A stretch of DNA of 55,054 nt from Elainella sp. Prado103 (GCA_025454395.1 JALOOM010000014.1:1-55054), one strand, 5' to 3'; shown: positions 45,826 through 54,628, counted from the stretch's first letter. Program-made: numbers and translations. The notes: generated by a model from the sequence alone, not told the origin.

Positions 45826-47208
45826 ATGAATCATTCCACCTTGCCTGTGCCATCTCAAGACTTGCTATTGCGCCCTCAAGATTATAGTTTGTTGACCGAT
45901 CTGTATCAGCTCACGATGACGGCCTGCTATGTCGGTGAAGGGGTCGATCAGTGTCGGGCCAACTTCGAGCTATTTGCCCGCCGGTTACCCGCCCAGTTTG
46001 GCTATCTGGTGGCGATGGGTTTAGAACAAGCGATCGAATACCTGGAGCAGTGGCGTTTCAGCACCGAGCAAATTGCTGCCCTGCAAGCAACCGGACTGTT
46101 TGACCATGCCCCTGATCGATTTTGGCATGTGCTGGAGACCGGGCAATTTACAGGCGATGTTTGGGCTGTCCCCGAAGGCACCCCCTTGTTTGCTAACCAG
46201 CCCGTGCTGCGGGTAGAGGCTCCGCTTTGGCAAGCCCAAATTGTGGAAACCTATCTGCTCAATACCATTAATTACCAGACCCTTATTGCCACCCGATCGG
46301 CAAGATTGCGGGATGTGGCAGGCGATCAGGTCACGCTGCTAGAGTTTGGCACCCGGCGAGCCTTTAGCCCTCAAGCTTCCCTGTGGGCGGCGCGGGCGGC
46401 TCTTGCTGCCGGATTGGATTCCACTTCAAATGTGCTGGCTGCTCTGCAATTGGGGCAGCGGCCAAGCGGCACGATGGCCCATGCCTTGGTGATGGCGCTG
46501 GCTGCTCTAGAAGGCACTGAAACGGAAGCTTTTCAAGCTTTTCACCGCTATTTTCCAGGGGCAACTCTGTTGATTGACACCTATGATTCGATCGCGGCTG
46601 CCCGCCATCTCGCGGATCAGATTAGGCAAGGGCAGGCTAAGGTTAAGGCGATCCGACTGGATTCGGGCGATCTATTAGCCCAAGCCCAGCAAGTTCGGCA
46701 GCTTCTTCCGGATGTGACGATCGTGGCTAGTGGGGATCTGGATGAATATGAAATCCAACGATTGCGGACGGCTGAAGCCCCGATCGATGCCTATGGGATT
46801 GGCACCCAACTCGTTACGGGTGTACCTGTGAATGGAGTCTATAAACTGGTGGAAATTGATGGCATTCCAGTCATGAAAGCCTCCAGCCAGAAGGTGACCT
46901 ATCCGGGGCGCAAACAAATTTTCCGTCGTCTCGATCCTCAAACTCGCACATGGCACGATCGGCTTGGCTTGGCCGATGAACCCGCAGCTCCCGATGAACA
47001 ACCCCTGCTGCAATGCGTCCTGAAACAGGGTCAGCGCCTTGCTCCCCCCGAATCCCTGGCGACGATCGCTGCACGGACTCGATCCGGTGTCACCGCTCTC
47101 CCTCTGGAATTGCGCCAGATTGAGCAACCTGCGCCTGCCCCAGTGGAACTCTCCTCTGCCCTGCAACGGCTGACAGCCCAAACCCAATCCCACCTCCCCC
47201 AGGTTTAA
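45826..47208 (+). CDS. pncB: nicotinate phosphoribosyltransferase
   Basis: 460 residues from ATG 45826; a longer frame reaching 45715 is made of the upstream DNA repeat and is rejected. PncB joins nicotinate and PRPP to nicotinate mononucleotide in NAD salvage. Family blocks are YSLLTDLYQLTMTACY, NFELFARRLPAQFGYLVAMGLEQAIEYL, NTINYQTLIATRSARL, LLEFGTRRAFSPQASLWAARAA, RPSGTMAHALVMAL, LLIDTYDS, KAIRLDSGDL, IVASGDLDEYEI and YGIGTQLVTG. The conserved His of GTMAH is present. It heads the NAD cluster, 109 bp before nadD. Confidence 0.96.
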   Translation: MNHSTLPVPSQDLLLRPQDYSLLTDLYQLTMTACYVGEGVDQCRANFELFARRLPAQFGYLVAMGLEQAIEYLEQWRFSTEQIAALQATGLFDHAPDRFWHVLETGQFTGDVWAVPEGTPLFANQPVLRVEAPLWQAQIVETYLLNTINYQTLIATRSARLRDVAGDQVTLLEFGTRRAFSPQASLWAARAALAAGLDSTSNVLAALQLGQRPSGTMAHALVMALAALEGTETEAFQAFHRYFPGATLLIDTYDSIAAARHLADQIRQGQAKVKAIRLDSGDLLAQAQQVRQLLPDVTIVASGDLDEYEIQRLRTAEAPIDAYGIGTQLVTGVPVNGVYKLVEIDGIPVMKASSQKVTYPGRKQIFRRLDPQTRTWHDRLGLADEPAAPDEQPLLQCVLKQGQRLAPPESLATIAARTRSGVTALPLELRQIEQPAPAPVELSSALQRLTAQTQSHLPQV

Positions 47209-47259
47209 CCTTGCTTCTGTCTGGGATTAGCAGATCTATTTTGCAATTGATCTATCTTT

Positions 47260-47306
47260 CAACAGCTCTACTTTATCAACAGCTCTACCTTATCAACGGC
47301 TCCACC
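47260..47306. repeat. 17-bp tandem repeat between pncB and nadD
   Basis: Unit CAACAGCTCTACTTTAT, then CAACAGCTCTACCTTAT, then a diverged CAACGGCTCCACC. Confidence 0.85.
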
Positions 47307-47317
47307 CATTCCCACCT

Positions 47318-47920
47318 ATGGCTTCTATCGCCCTTTTTGGTACTAGCGCCGATCCTCCTACTGCCGGACACCGCACCATTTTGACCTGGTTAGCCGATCA
47401 CTACGATCACGTTTTGGTTTGGGCTTCCGATAATCCGTTCAAGTCTCATCAGACTCCGTTGGAACATCGGGCCCAAATGCTGCAACTGTTGATCGATGAG
47501 ATTGAACCCCCTCGTCAAAATCTGGGATTACATCAAGATCTCAGTTCACCTCGGGCTCTGATCACCGTGGAACGGGCCCGACAAGCCTATCCAGATGCCG
47601 ACTTTACCTTGACGATCGGTTCCGATTTGGTCGATCAGTTGCCCCGCTGGTATCAGATCGAAACCCTCCTGCACCAGGTAAAATTGCTGATTGTGCCGCG
47701 CCCTGGTTATGCCATCACGGACGATCGATTGGCAGCCTTACGGCAGATTGGAGCCCAGATCACGGTGGCAGATTTGGCCGTGCCAGCCGTCTCTTCCACC
47801 GCCTATCGGGAGGCAGGCGATCCAGAAATTGTCCCCCCTCCAGTTGAGGCTTATATTCATCGGGAGCATTTGTACGAATGCGAGGACGCAATCCCAGAAA
47901 ATCTGCTAACCCATCCCTAG
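47318..47920 (+). CDS. nadD: nicotinate-nucleotide adenylyltransferase
   Basis: 200 residues. Adenylates nicotinate mononucleotide to deamido-NAD. The nucleotidyltransferase start SIALFGTSADPPTAGH carries the T/HxGH motif. LVWASDNPFKSHQTPLEHRAQML, FTLTIGSDLVDQLPRWYQ and VPAVSSTAYREAGDPEIVPPPVEAYI (the ISST-R nucleotide site in variant form) complete the family. The 3' end overlaps the next gene by 43 bp, so co-translation is likely. It follows pncB in pathway order. Confidence 0.95.
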   Translation: MASIALFGTSADPPTAGHRTILTWLADHYDHVLVWASDNPFKSHQTPLEHRAQMLQLLIDEIEPPRQNLGLHQDLSSPRALITVERARQAYPDADFTLTIGSDLVDQLPRWYQIETLLHQVKLLIVPRPGYAITDDRLAALRQIGAQITVADLAVPAVSSTAYREAGDPEIVPPPVEAYIHREHLYECEDAIPENLLTHP

Positions 47921-48621
47921 CGCAACTCGCTGATTTTAAGGTGGGCGTGGATAATGTGATTTTTTCAGTCGATACGGCTCAGAATCGGCTACTGGTGTTG
48001 TTGGTGATGCGCCATGAGGATCCGTTTATGGGACAGTGGAGCTTGCCTGGCACACTGGTGCGTCAGGGAGAATCTCTGGAAGATGCGGCCGATCGGGTCT
48101 TGGCCGAAAAAATTCGGGTTGAGAACCTTTATCTGGAGCAGCTTTATACCTTTGGTGGCCCCAATCGTGATCCCCGCGAAGCCCCCACCAGCTACGGAAT
48201 GCGCTATTTATCCGTTAGCTATTTTGCCCTCGTGCGGTTTGCTGAAGCGGAATTAATTGCCGATGGAGTGAGTGGAATTGCCTGGTATCCACTCCAACAG
48301 GTGCCACCACTTGCGTTTGATCACAATCAGGTGTTGGAATATGGCTATCGGCGATTACGGAACAAAGTTGAATATAGCCCGGTCGCGTTTGAAGTTTTAC
48401 CTGAACTGTTCACGCTTAGTGATCTCTATCAGTTTTATACGACGATCTTGGGCGATCATTTTTCCGATTACTCCAATTTTCGCTCTCGCCTCTTAAAGCT
48501 GGGTTTTTTACATGATACAGGTGTCAAAGTTTCGCGAGGAGCAGGTCGCCCTGCTAGCCTCTACCGCTTTGATGCCAATGGGTTTGCACCCTATAAAGAT
48601 AAGCCCATGGTATTTATTTAA
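47878..48621 (+). CDS. nrtR: NrtR-type Nudix regulator
   Basis: 247 residues. N-terminal Nudix-like domain (about 20-150) with WSLPGTLVRQGESLEDAADRVLAEKIRV. The box lacks the REUxEE core (DRVLAEK instead), as expected for NrtR proteins that bind ADP-ribose rather than hydrolyse it. YLEQLYTFGGPNRDPR is another NrtR-like block. The C-terminal part (about 160-235) is a winged helix ending GVKVSRGAGRPASLYRF. NrtR represses NAD synthesis and salvage genes. Position between nadD and nadE strongly supports that role. The ATG at 47878 lies within nadD, giving a 43-bp overlap. Confidence 0.88.
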   Translation: MRGRNPRKSANPSLAQLADFKVGVDNVIFSVDTAQNRLLVLLVMRHEDPFMGQWSLPGTLVRQGESLEDAADRVLAEKIRVENLYLEQLYTFGGPNRDPREAPTSYGMRYLSVSYFALVRFAEAELIADGVSGIAWYPLQQVPPLAFDHNQVLEYGYRRLRNKVEYSPVAFEVLPELFTLSDLYQFYTTILGDHFSDYSNFRSRLLKLGFLHDTGVKVSRGAGRPASLYRFDANGFAPYKDKPMVFI

Positions 48622-48751
48622 GCCCAATCGACTCCATCCCTGACAAAAATGTTTTAGAGATGGATTGAATCACAAGTAGCAGCTCGGTGATTAGGGCTAA
48701 AGAGGTGATCAGGGCTAAAGAGCAAGAGCAACGTCAAATTCAGGCAAACTC

Positions 48752-48844
48752 ATACCAATTTGATATGAGCTTGCGTAGAATAAATCCTTGCTACACGAGG
48801 GGCTTAAGCTCCTTGTTCAACTCAGCTTCACAAAGAATTGGTAT
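48752..48844. mobile_element. 93-bp MITE-like element
   Basis: Perfect nine-base terminal inverted repeats, ATACCAATT (48752-48760) and AATTGGTAT (48836-48844), bound a non-coding 93-bp segment with an internal palindrome around GCTTAAGC. Flanking CAAACTCA on both sides (48746-48752; 48850-48857) is a possible target duplication or older repeat. It is located between nrtR and nadE. Confidence 0.55.
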
Positions 48845-48896
48845 TAAGCAAACTCAGGCAAATTAATCTGTAATTCAGAATACTCTAGCGAATCCC

Positions 48897-50684
48897 ATGA
48901 AAATTTCGATCGCCCAACTGAATCCCACCATCGGTGATATCGCCGGAAACGCTCAGCAGATTTTACAAGCCGCCCACCAAGCGGTAGAGCAAGGCTCACG
49001 GTTATTACTGACTCCAGAGTTGTCGCTCTCTGGTTATCCACCGCGTGATCTGTTGATGCAGCCTGCATTTGTGGCCGAAATGCAAGATACCTTACAACAC
49101 TTAGCCCAAGCGTTTCCAGCCGGTTTAGCGGTATTAGTAGGCGCAGCAGTGGGGAACGATCAGTCCTTGCAACAGGGCGGAAAACCCCTATTTAACAGCA
49201 CCGCCTTAGTGCAGGATGGGCAGGTGCAACAATGGTTTCACAAACGCTTATTGCCCACCTATGATGTTTTTGACGATCACCGCTATTTTGAACCTGGCAG
49301 CGAAAGCCGCTATTTCACTCTAGATGGGGTACGGATTGGGGTGACGATTTGCGAAGATCTCTGGAATGATGCTGCTTTTTGGGGGAAACGCAACTATGCG
49401 GTTGATCCACTGGCGGAGCTGGCTGCTCAACCGATCGATCTAATCGTCAATTTATCGGGATCGCCCTACAGCGTCAACAAGCAAGCGCTGCGGGAAGCAA
49501 TGCTGCAACAGGCCACTCAAACCTATGGGCAGCCGATCCTCTATGCCAATCAGGTGGGCGGCAATGATGACTTAATTTTTGATGGCAACAGTGTCGGGTT
49601 CGATCGCCGAGGTCAGCTTGTTTGTCGGGCTAAGTCCTTTGAAACGGATCTGATGACCGTTGAGTTTGATCCGGAGCAACGCGATTTACAGCCTGGGTTA
49701 GTCGTAGAGCCACCCGACAGCACCGAAGCAGAAATCTGGCAGGCTCTGGTGTTGGGCGTGCGGGATTATGTGCGCAAGTGTGGGTTCTCTAAAGTCGTGC
49801 TGGGTCTGAGTGGGGGGATCGATTCAGCTTTGGTGGCGGCGATTGCCACGGCAGCGATCGGGCGCGATCGAGTGTTGGGAGTGCTGATGCCTTCGCCCTA
49901 CAGTTCTGATCATTCGGTGCGGGATGCCCTCGCCCTGGCAGAGAATTTAGGTATCCAAACTCAAACACTCCCGATTGGCGGCTTAATGCAAGCCTACGAT
50001 CAAACCTTTGCCGATCTATTCGCCGACACGGAGTTTGGACTGGCCGAAGAAAATATTCAATCCCGTATTCGCGGCACGCTGCTGATGGGGATTTCCAACA
50101 AGTTTGGGCATTTGCTGCTCTCGACCGGCAACAAATCGGAAATGGCCGTCGGCTACTGTACTCTCTATGGGGACATGAACGGCGGCTTAGCGGCAATTGC
50201 CGATGTGCCGAAAACGCGAGTCTATTCCATCTGCCGCTGGTTAAATGCCCATTGTCAAGTGCAATCCTTGGGCTTGATTGAACTCGATCCTGCGGTGACA
50301 GAGCTGATTCCCGCTCCTATTCTGATCAAGCCTCCTAGCGCGGAGCTGAAACCGGGGCAGGTCGATCAAGACTCACTGCCGCCCTACGACATCCTGGATG
50401 ATGTGCTCTGTCAGTTTGTCACTCAGCATCGGGCTCCAGCCGAAATCGTGGCTGCTGGCCATGATCCGGCCACGGTCGATCGGGTGATTAAACTGGTGAC
50501 TCAGTCCGAATTCAAACGCAAGCAAGCTCCTCCCGGCCTGAAAATTACCGATCGGGCTTTTGGCACAGGTTGGCGGATGCCGATTGCCTGTCGCTGGTTG
50601 CCTGCCACCGATCGAACTGCCTCCTCAACCCTGCTTTCCATCCCGCGACCTGTTTCCTCATCTGCTGCCCCGGCCGTGACTTGA
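48897..50684 (+). CDS. nadE: glutamine-dependent NAD+ synthetase
   Basis: 595 residues. The N-terminal nitrilase-type glutaminase has E41 in LLTPELSLSGYPPRDLL, the lysine of WFHKRLLPTYDVFDDHRYF and the nucleophile Cys of GVTICEDLWND. The C-terminal ATP-dependent synthetase has the P-loop VVLGLSGGIDSALVAAIA, GVLMPSPYSSDHSVRDA, RIRGTLLMGISNKFG, LLSTGNKSEMAVGYCTLYGDMNGGLA (in two overlapping parts) and ITDRAFGTGWRMPI. It converts deamido-NAD to NAD, the last step of the pathway. It lies 275 bp after nrtR, with a MITE-like element in between. The tail of about 30 residues after WRMPI is Ser/Pro-rich. Confidence 0.97.
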   Translation: MKISIAQLNPTIGDIAGNAQQILQAAHQAVEQGSRLLLTPELSLSGYPPRDLLMQPAFVAEMQDTLQHLAQAFPAGLAVLVGAAVGNDQSLQQGGKPLFNSTALVQDGQVQQWFHKRLLPTYDVFDDHRYFEPGSESRYFTLDGVRIGVTICEDLWNDAAFWGKRNYAVDPLAELAAQPIDLIVNLSGSPYSVNKQALREAMLQQATQTYGQPILYANQVGGNDDLIFDGNSVGFDRRGQLVCRAKSFETDLMTVEFDPEQRDLQPGLVVEPPDSTEAEIWQALVLGVRDYVRKCGFSKVVLGLSGGIDSALVAAIATAAIGRDRVLGVLMPSPYSSDHSVRDALALAENLGIQTQTLPIGGLMQAYDQTFADLFADTEFGLAEENIQSRIRGTLLMGISNKFGHLLLSTGNKSEMAVGYCTLYGDMNGGLAAIADVPKTRVYSICRWLNAHCQVQSLGLIELDPAVTELIPAPILIKPPSAELKPGQVDQDSLPPYDILDDVLCQFVTQHRAPAEIVAAGHDPATVDRVIKLVTQSEFKRKQAPPGLKITDRAFGTGWRMPIACRWLPATDRTASSTLLSIPRPVSSSAAPAVT

Positions 50685-50782
50685 GCATCTGGCCGCAATC
50701 TTGGGAGTAATAGATGCAGCCCCAATCGATTTGTAATGGTTGCATCCTAGAAAAACCAGTCTAAGCAGAAACAAGTTCTACC

Positions 50783-51211
50783 ATGAAACGATCCGGCGCA
50801 CTCCTATATTTGCTGGTTCTCTTCCTAAGCTGTGGCCTGACAGGCTGGCTCTTAGCCGCATTTCAAGTCCCCTGGCCGATCTGGCTAGGAACATTAGCGG
50901 TCATGTTGCATTTGATTCGATCGGGAACCGCTGCCATTCCCCTTTCGACAGGGTGGGTCGTCATTTTGATCTCCCTGGCTGCCATCCTCAAAGCCTGGGC
51001 TCCGGTCTGGAATAGTCAAGTGCCCTATCAACAGGCCCAACTTTGGGCTAAGGGATTATTAGGCATCTGGTTGGGGGCGATCGGTCTGGTGGTTTTGTTA
51101 TCGCAGGCAAATCGTTGCTTCACCGCATGGGGGGGGCAGAGTCGTAGAGCCAAGTGGATGCTCGTTCTGTTGGTATGGGGTGCTTTAGGGCTGGGTGGAG
51201 TGTTGTATTAA
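50783..51211 (+). CDS. small membrane protein
   Basis: 142 residues, four hydrophobic helices (LLYLLVLFLSCGLTGWLLAA; WLGTLAVMLHLI with WVVILISLAAIL; LLGIWLGAIGLVVLL; WMLVLLVWGALGLGGVLY). A short basic stretch (GGQSRRAKW) precedes the last helix. No family was recognised. It is on the same strand as nadE, 98 bp downstream, and 46 bp before the next small membrane protein, with which it may form a unit. Confidence 0.65.
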   Translation: MKRSGALLYLLVLFLSCGLTGWLLAAFQVPWPIWLGTLAVMLHLIRSGTAAIPLSTGWVVILISLAAILKAWAPVWNSQVPYQQAQLWAKGLLGIWLGAIGLVVLLSQANRCFTAWGGQSRRAKWMLVLLVWGALGLGGVLY

Positions 51212-51257
51212 CGATATCTTCCCTGATTTGTGATGACCTGTCTTCCGATCAAAATTC

Positions 51258-51710
51258 ATGACGCAATATCCTTCTTCCTCCCATCCACTTCAAACTGAAT
51301 CGATCCAACCGTCCCGCTATCTTTCACGCACCCCAGAAGATTATCTACAACAACTCCCACCGGAACTGCGATCGAGCTTTTCAGAGGAACAGGTCAGCGC
51401 CGTACGAGAGTTGTTAGCTGCCGCCATTCCCAAACCTGCCCCTAAGTTAGTTGATTTACGATTCGGAGTAGATCTCATTGCGTCTCGATTTTACGTGGTG
51501 CTACTGGTCGGTAAAGATCGGCGACGACAGCGACGTTCCTATCTACCTGAACCCATGGTGCGGGTTGGGAATGGGATCGCCGCTGTGGTGTTGCTACTGG
51601 GGTTAAATTTGCTGATCAGCCTGATCATTTTCTTGCTGGCTTACCTGGTTAAATCGGCAGTAGGGATTGATCTGTTTCCCGATTCTCATTTGGCTGATCA
51701 TCTGTCGTAA
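51258..51710 (+). CDS. single-pass or two-helix conserved-type membrane protein
   Basis: 150 residues. A soluble N-terminus with PEDYLQQLPPELRSSFSEEQVSAVRELLAAAIPKPAPKLVDLRFGVDLI (in overlapping parts) leads to a basic patch (GKDRRRQRRS) and a long hydrophobic segment (VVLLLGLNLLISLIIFLLAYLV). From memory this arrangement occurs in cyanobacterial hypothetical proteins, but no function is known to me. Its stop codon is inside a 16-bp tandem array shared with the hcp end. Confidence 0.65.
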   Translation: MTQYPSSSHPLQTESIQPSRYLSRTPEDYLQQLPPELRSSFSEEQVSAVRELLAAAIPKPAPKLVDLRFGVDLIASRFYVVLLVGKDRRRQRRSYLPEPMVRVGNGIAAVVLLLGLNLLISLIIFLLAYLVKSAVGIDLFPDSHLADHLS

Positions 51711-51756
51711 TCGCGACCTTAAGCAATCGCGACCTTAAGCAATCGCGACCTTAAGC
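51709..51756. repeat. 16-bp tandem repeat filling the gap between two convergent stops
   Basis: Three perfect copies of AATCGCGACCTTAAGC. The first covers the stop of the upstream plus-strand gene (51708-51710), and the third covers the hcp stop (complement of 51751-51753). Confidence 0.97.
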
Positions 51757-53400
51757 TAGGCAGGCAGCCAAGTCTGCTTCTGGCGTGGTGATCGGTTTGA
51801 GGCGATACTGCTCGGAAAGCAGCTTTAAGACATTGGCAGACAGGAAGGCCGGTAACGTGGGGCCCAAGCGAATATCTTGAATACCGAGATAGAGCAAGGT
51901 GAGCAGAATGGCAACCGCTTTTTGTTCATACCAGGATAGGATCATCGAGAGCGGGAGTTGGTTGACTTCCACATCAAACGCCTTCGCTAACGCAATCGCA
52001 ATTTGAATGGCAGAATAGGCATCGTTGCACTGTCCCACATCTAATAACCGGGGAATGCCGCCAATGTTGCCTAAATCTTGATCGAAAAAGCGGAATTTAC
52101 CACAGGCTAGTGTCAGTACCACACAATCAGCAGGCACTTTTTCCACCAATTCTGTGTAATAGTTGCGATCGGGCTTGGCCCCATCACAACCACCAATCAG
52201 GAAAAAGTGGCGAATTTGTCCCGCTTTTACCGCTGCAATCACCTGATCCGATACCCCTAACACTGCCTGACGAGCAAACCCAGTGGTGACCTGTCGAGCT
52301 GGAGTCTCTGCCGTGAATCCTGGCAATGCCAAAGCTTTCTCGATCACAGGCGTGAAGTCGGGATAGCCCTGATCGGTATGGGGGAGATGGTTTAACCCTG
52401 GATACCCCACGGGGCCAATGCTAAACAGCTTGTCTTGATAGGTGTCATGGGTGGGCATCAAGCAGTTGGTTGTGATCACGATCGCCCCAGGGAATTGGGC
52501 AAACTCTTTGGTTTGGTTCTGCCAAGCTGTGCCGTAATGCCCATATAAATGGGGATAGGTTTGTTTCAGCAGAGGATAACCATGGGCAGGGAGTAATTCC
52601 CCATGCGTATAGACAGTAATGCCCGTGCCCACTGTTTGCTTCAGGACTGCTTCTAATTGGGGGATATCATGTCCAGACACCAAGATGGCCTTGCCCAAAC
52701 GAGGATTGAGAGGCACGGGAGTGGGAACGGGATGTCCATAAGTGCCTGTATGTCCGGCATCAAGCAGTTCCATGGTTCGCAGGTTAATCTCGCCCACTTG
52801 CAAAGCCAAATTCACCCAATCTGTGAGGCTGAGATCCTGGCGATCGAGTGCCGCCAACGCTTCATAGCAGAATTGATACACCCGATCGTCCGTCTGACCT
52901 AATTCTTGGGCATGGAATGTATAGGAAGCCACCCCTTTGATCGCATACAACACCGTGAGTTTCAAAGAGAAAATATCGACATCACCACCCGCTTGGCTGA
53001 TAAATTGCAGCGCTAGATCTTGCCCCTGTTCTGCCAAGCTCTGCTCAAAATCGGGAACGTAGTGGGTGATCGCTGACCAGGTTTGCGGCAGCTCACTCAC
53101 TTGCTGGATTTCAGTTTTCAATGCTTCCCGGAGGGCAATCACCCGATGCAGGTAAGCTGTGAACCGTTGCGGATCAAAGTTGACATTGGTCATGGTGGCA
53201 AAGATGGCTTCACAGGTCAACCGATCGGCGGCCTCGGTCGAGCATCCTAGCTCACGGGCACGTAGAGCGATCGGGGCTAAGCCGCGCAGCAGATAGATCA
53301 GTAAATCTTGCACGGCATTCACTTCTGGGCTTTTGCCACAGGCACCCCATTGATGACATCCTTGTCCGCTGGCGGTTTGTTCACACTGTTCACAAAACAT
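51751..53400 (-). CDS. hcp: hydroxylamine reductase (hybrid-cluster protein)
   Basis: 549 residues. The N-terminal cluster loop is MFCEQCEQTASGQGCHQWGACGK, C3-x2-C6-x8-C15-x5-C21, the spacing of the anaerobe-type group. Hybrid-cluster ligands appear in GHDIPQLEAVL (with the His), VITTNCLMPTHDTYQDK, CVVLTLACGKFRFFD and LDVGQCNDAYSAIQIA. Hcp reduces NO or hydroxylamine and protects against nitrosative stress. The gene is divergent from a Crp/Fnr regulator, with a perfect palindrome just upstream of hcp. Confidence 0.96.
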   Translation of the reverse strand: MFCEQCEQTASGQGCHQWGACGKSPEVNAVQDLLIYLLRGLAPIALRARELGCSTEAADRLTCEAIFATMTNVNFDPQRFTAYLHRVIALREALKTEIQQVSELPQTWSAITHYVPDFEQSLAEQGQDLALQFISQAGGDVDIFSLKLTVLYAIKGVASYTFHAQELGQTDDRVYQFCYEALAALDRQDLSLTDWVNLALQVGEINLRTMELLDAGHTGTYGHPVPTPVPLNPRLGKAILVSGHDIPQLEAVLKQTVGTGITVYTHGELLPAHGYPLLKQTYPHLYGHYGTAWQNQTKEFAQFPGAIVITTNCLMPTHDTYQDKLFSIGPVGYPGLNHLPHTDQGYPDFTPVIEKALALPGFTAETPARQVTTGFARQAVLGVSDQVIAAVKAGQIRHFFLIGGCDGAKPDRNYYTELVEKVPADCVVLTLACGKFRFFDQDLGNIGGIPRLLDVGQCNDAYSAIQIAIALAKAFDVEVNQLPLSMILSWYEQKAVAILLTLLYLGIQDIRLGPTLPAFLSANVLKLLSEQYRLKPITTPEADLAACLA

Positions 53401-53457
53401 GCTTCAAGTCCTCCTGGAATCTGGGTTCACTGTAGGACGGCAACCTAGGGCAATGCT

Positions 53458-53471
53458 TTGACTTAAGTCAA
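53458..53471. promoter_or_regulatory. perfect palindrome, candidate Crp/Fnr-family operator
   Basis: TTGACTTAAGTCAA is a perfect 14-base palindrome of the TTGAY-N4-RTCAA form used by Fnr/Dnr-type regulators. It lies 57 bp upstream of hcp and 166 bp upstream of the Crp/Fnr gene, a fitting position for control of hcp by the divergent regulator. Site strength and specificity are untested. Confidence 0.65.
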
Positions 53472-53637
53472 GTTCTTAGAAGATAACTGCACCTTCAGAT
53501 TTTCTTCCATTTTGGTTTCCCCAGACTCTCGTGAAAAATTGTTTAGGCTAAAGGAAGCTCGATCGAACTGAACCAGAATCCAGCGATCGGGCTGAACATC
53601 TCTGAGCTTGACTTTTGATTTCTATCCCATTTTGCCG

Positions 53638-54345
53638 ATGCCCCTTGCTGATTCCCCTTCCCCTTCAAACCTTTGCCTGTTTCTCAGCCAAACGATGATC
53701 TTTCAGGGTTTGCCAGTTGAGCAACTCACAGAACTCGCTGCTCTGGCGATCGAGCAAACCCATCACCGAGGCGATATCTTATTTCACCAGGGGGATGCGG
53801 GTAATGGTTTTTTTGTAGTTCGATCGGGGCGGATCAAAGTCTTCAAGTTATCAACAGATGGAAAAGAGCAGATTTTACATATTTTTGGCAGCGGTGATCA
53901 TTTTGCGGAAGTGCCCGCTTGGGATGGAGACTGTTTTCCGGCTTCGGCCGCCGCGATCGAAAAATCTGAAGTCCTGTTCTTTCCGCGCCAGTCTTTCTTT
54001 GATTTGTTGGCACAACAGCCTGCCCTAACCATTAATCTCCTCAAAAGTTTCGCTCGCCATTTGCGACATTTTTCCCATCTGGTCGATACCCTCACCCTAC
54101 GAGAAGTGCCGGCCCGACTTGCCGTTTATCTATTAAACCTCAGTTCCCCAACCACCGATCCAGATTTAGTCACCTTAGATCTGACTAAGGGGCAGCTCGC
54201 AGCCAGACTCGGTACCATTCCAGAAACCCTATCGCGGGCCTTCGCGAAATTGAGCCAGGAAAATCTGATTGAGATGAATGGTTCACAAATTAAATTGCTC
54301 GATCGCGATCGACTCAACCAATTCGGGTTGGGCAAAACTGCTTAA
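53638..54345 (+). CDS. Crp/Fnr family regulator, probably controlling hcp
   Basis: 235 residues from the ATG; a TTG ten codons upstream and an ATG at 53695 are possible starts. The sensor domain is a cNMP-binding-like barrel (GDILFHQGDAGNGFFVVRSGRIKVFKLSTDGKEQILHIFGSGDHFAE in parts) followed by the long dimer helix and an HTH (LTKGQLAARLGTIPETLSRAFAKLSQENLIEM), whose recognition helix ETLSRAFAKL has the Fnr/Dnr-like E-x2-SR. No cluster-binding cysteines are present, so Fnr-type [4Fe-4S] sensing is excluded; a haem or nitric-oxide sensor as in Dnr or HcpR is plausible. It is divergent from hcp. Confidence 0.9.
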   Translation: MPLADSPSPSNLCLFLSQTMIFQGLPVEQLTELAALAIEQTHHRGDILFHQGDAGNGFFVVRSGRIKVFKLSTDGKEQILHIFGSGDHFAEVPAWDGDCFPASAAAIEKSEVLFFPRQSFFDLLAQQPALTINLLKSFARHLRHFSHLVDTLTLREVPARLAVYLLNLSSPTTDPDLVTLDLTKGQLAARLGTIPETLSRAFAKLSQENLIEMNGSQIKLLDRDRLNQFGLGKTA

Positions 54346-54388
54346 ACCGGGAGTTCGGCTATCCCGCCAGGCGGAGGGATGATTGGCA

Positions 54389-54628
54389 CTATAATATTGT
54401 TGCTGCTTCTCTCCCTAAAGGAACCGCTCTACAAGCCCATATGAATTCCACATAGCGGGGCAAGTTTTGTAGCGGACGTGTTGAGTTTTCTGCACCAAAT
54501 AATAACTCTCCGACCACTACCACTGGCAAGGTTATTTCCGGTAAAACTAATATCCTCTCAGTAATTGTTGCATCTCCATTTAAGAAACGAACCGCAGCAG
54601 AGGTATCAAGCGCGATCTCACCACTCAT
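54389..54628 (-). pseudogene. truncated VapC-like PIN toxin
   Basis: 79 residues, about 60% of a PIN toxin. IALDTSAAVRFLNGD gives the first catalytic Asp, and VVVGELLFGAENS gives the acidic residue of the second motif. The frame ends at GREAATIL, where family members continue with IK and then a second half bearing the other two acidic residues. A frame opened by one base continues VPIIPPPGGIAELPV and also stops. The toxin is therefore probably inactive. It overlaps the antitoxin gene by 11 bp. Confidence 0.7.
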
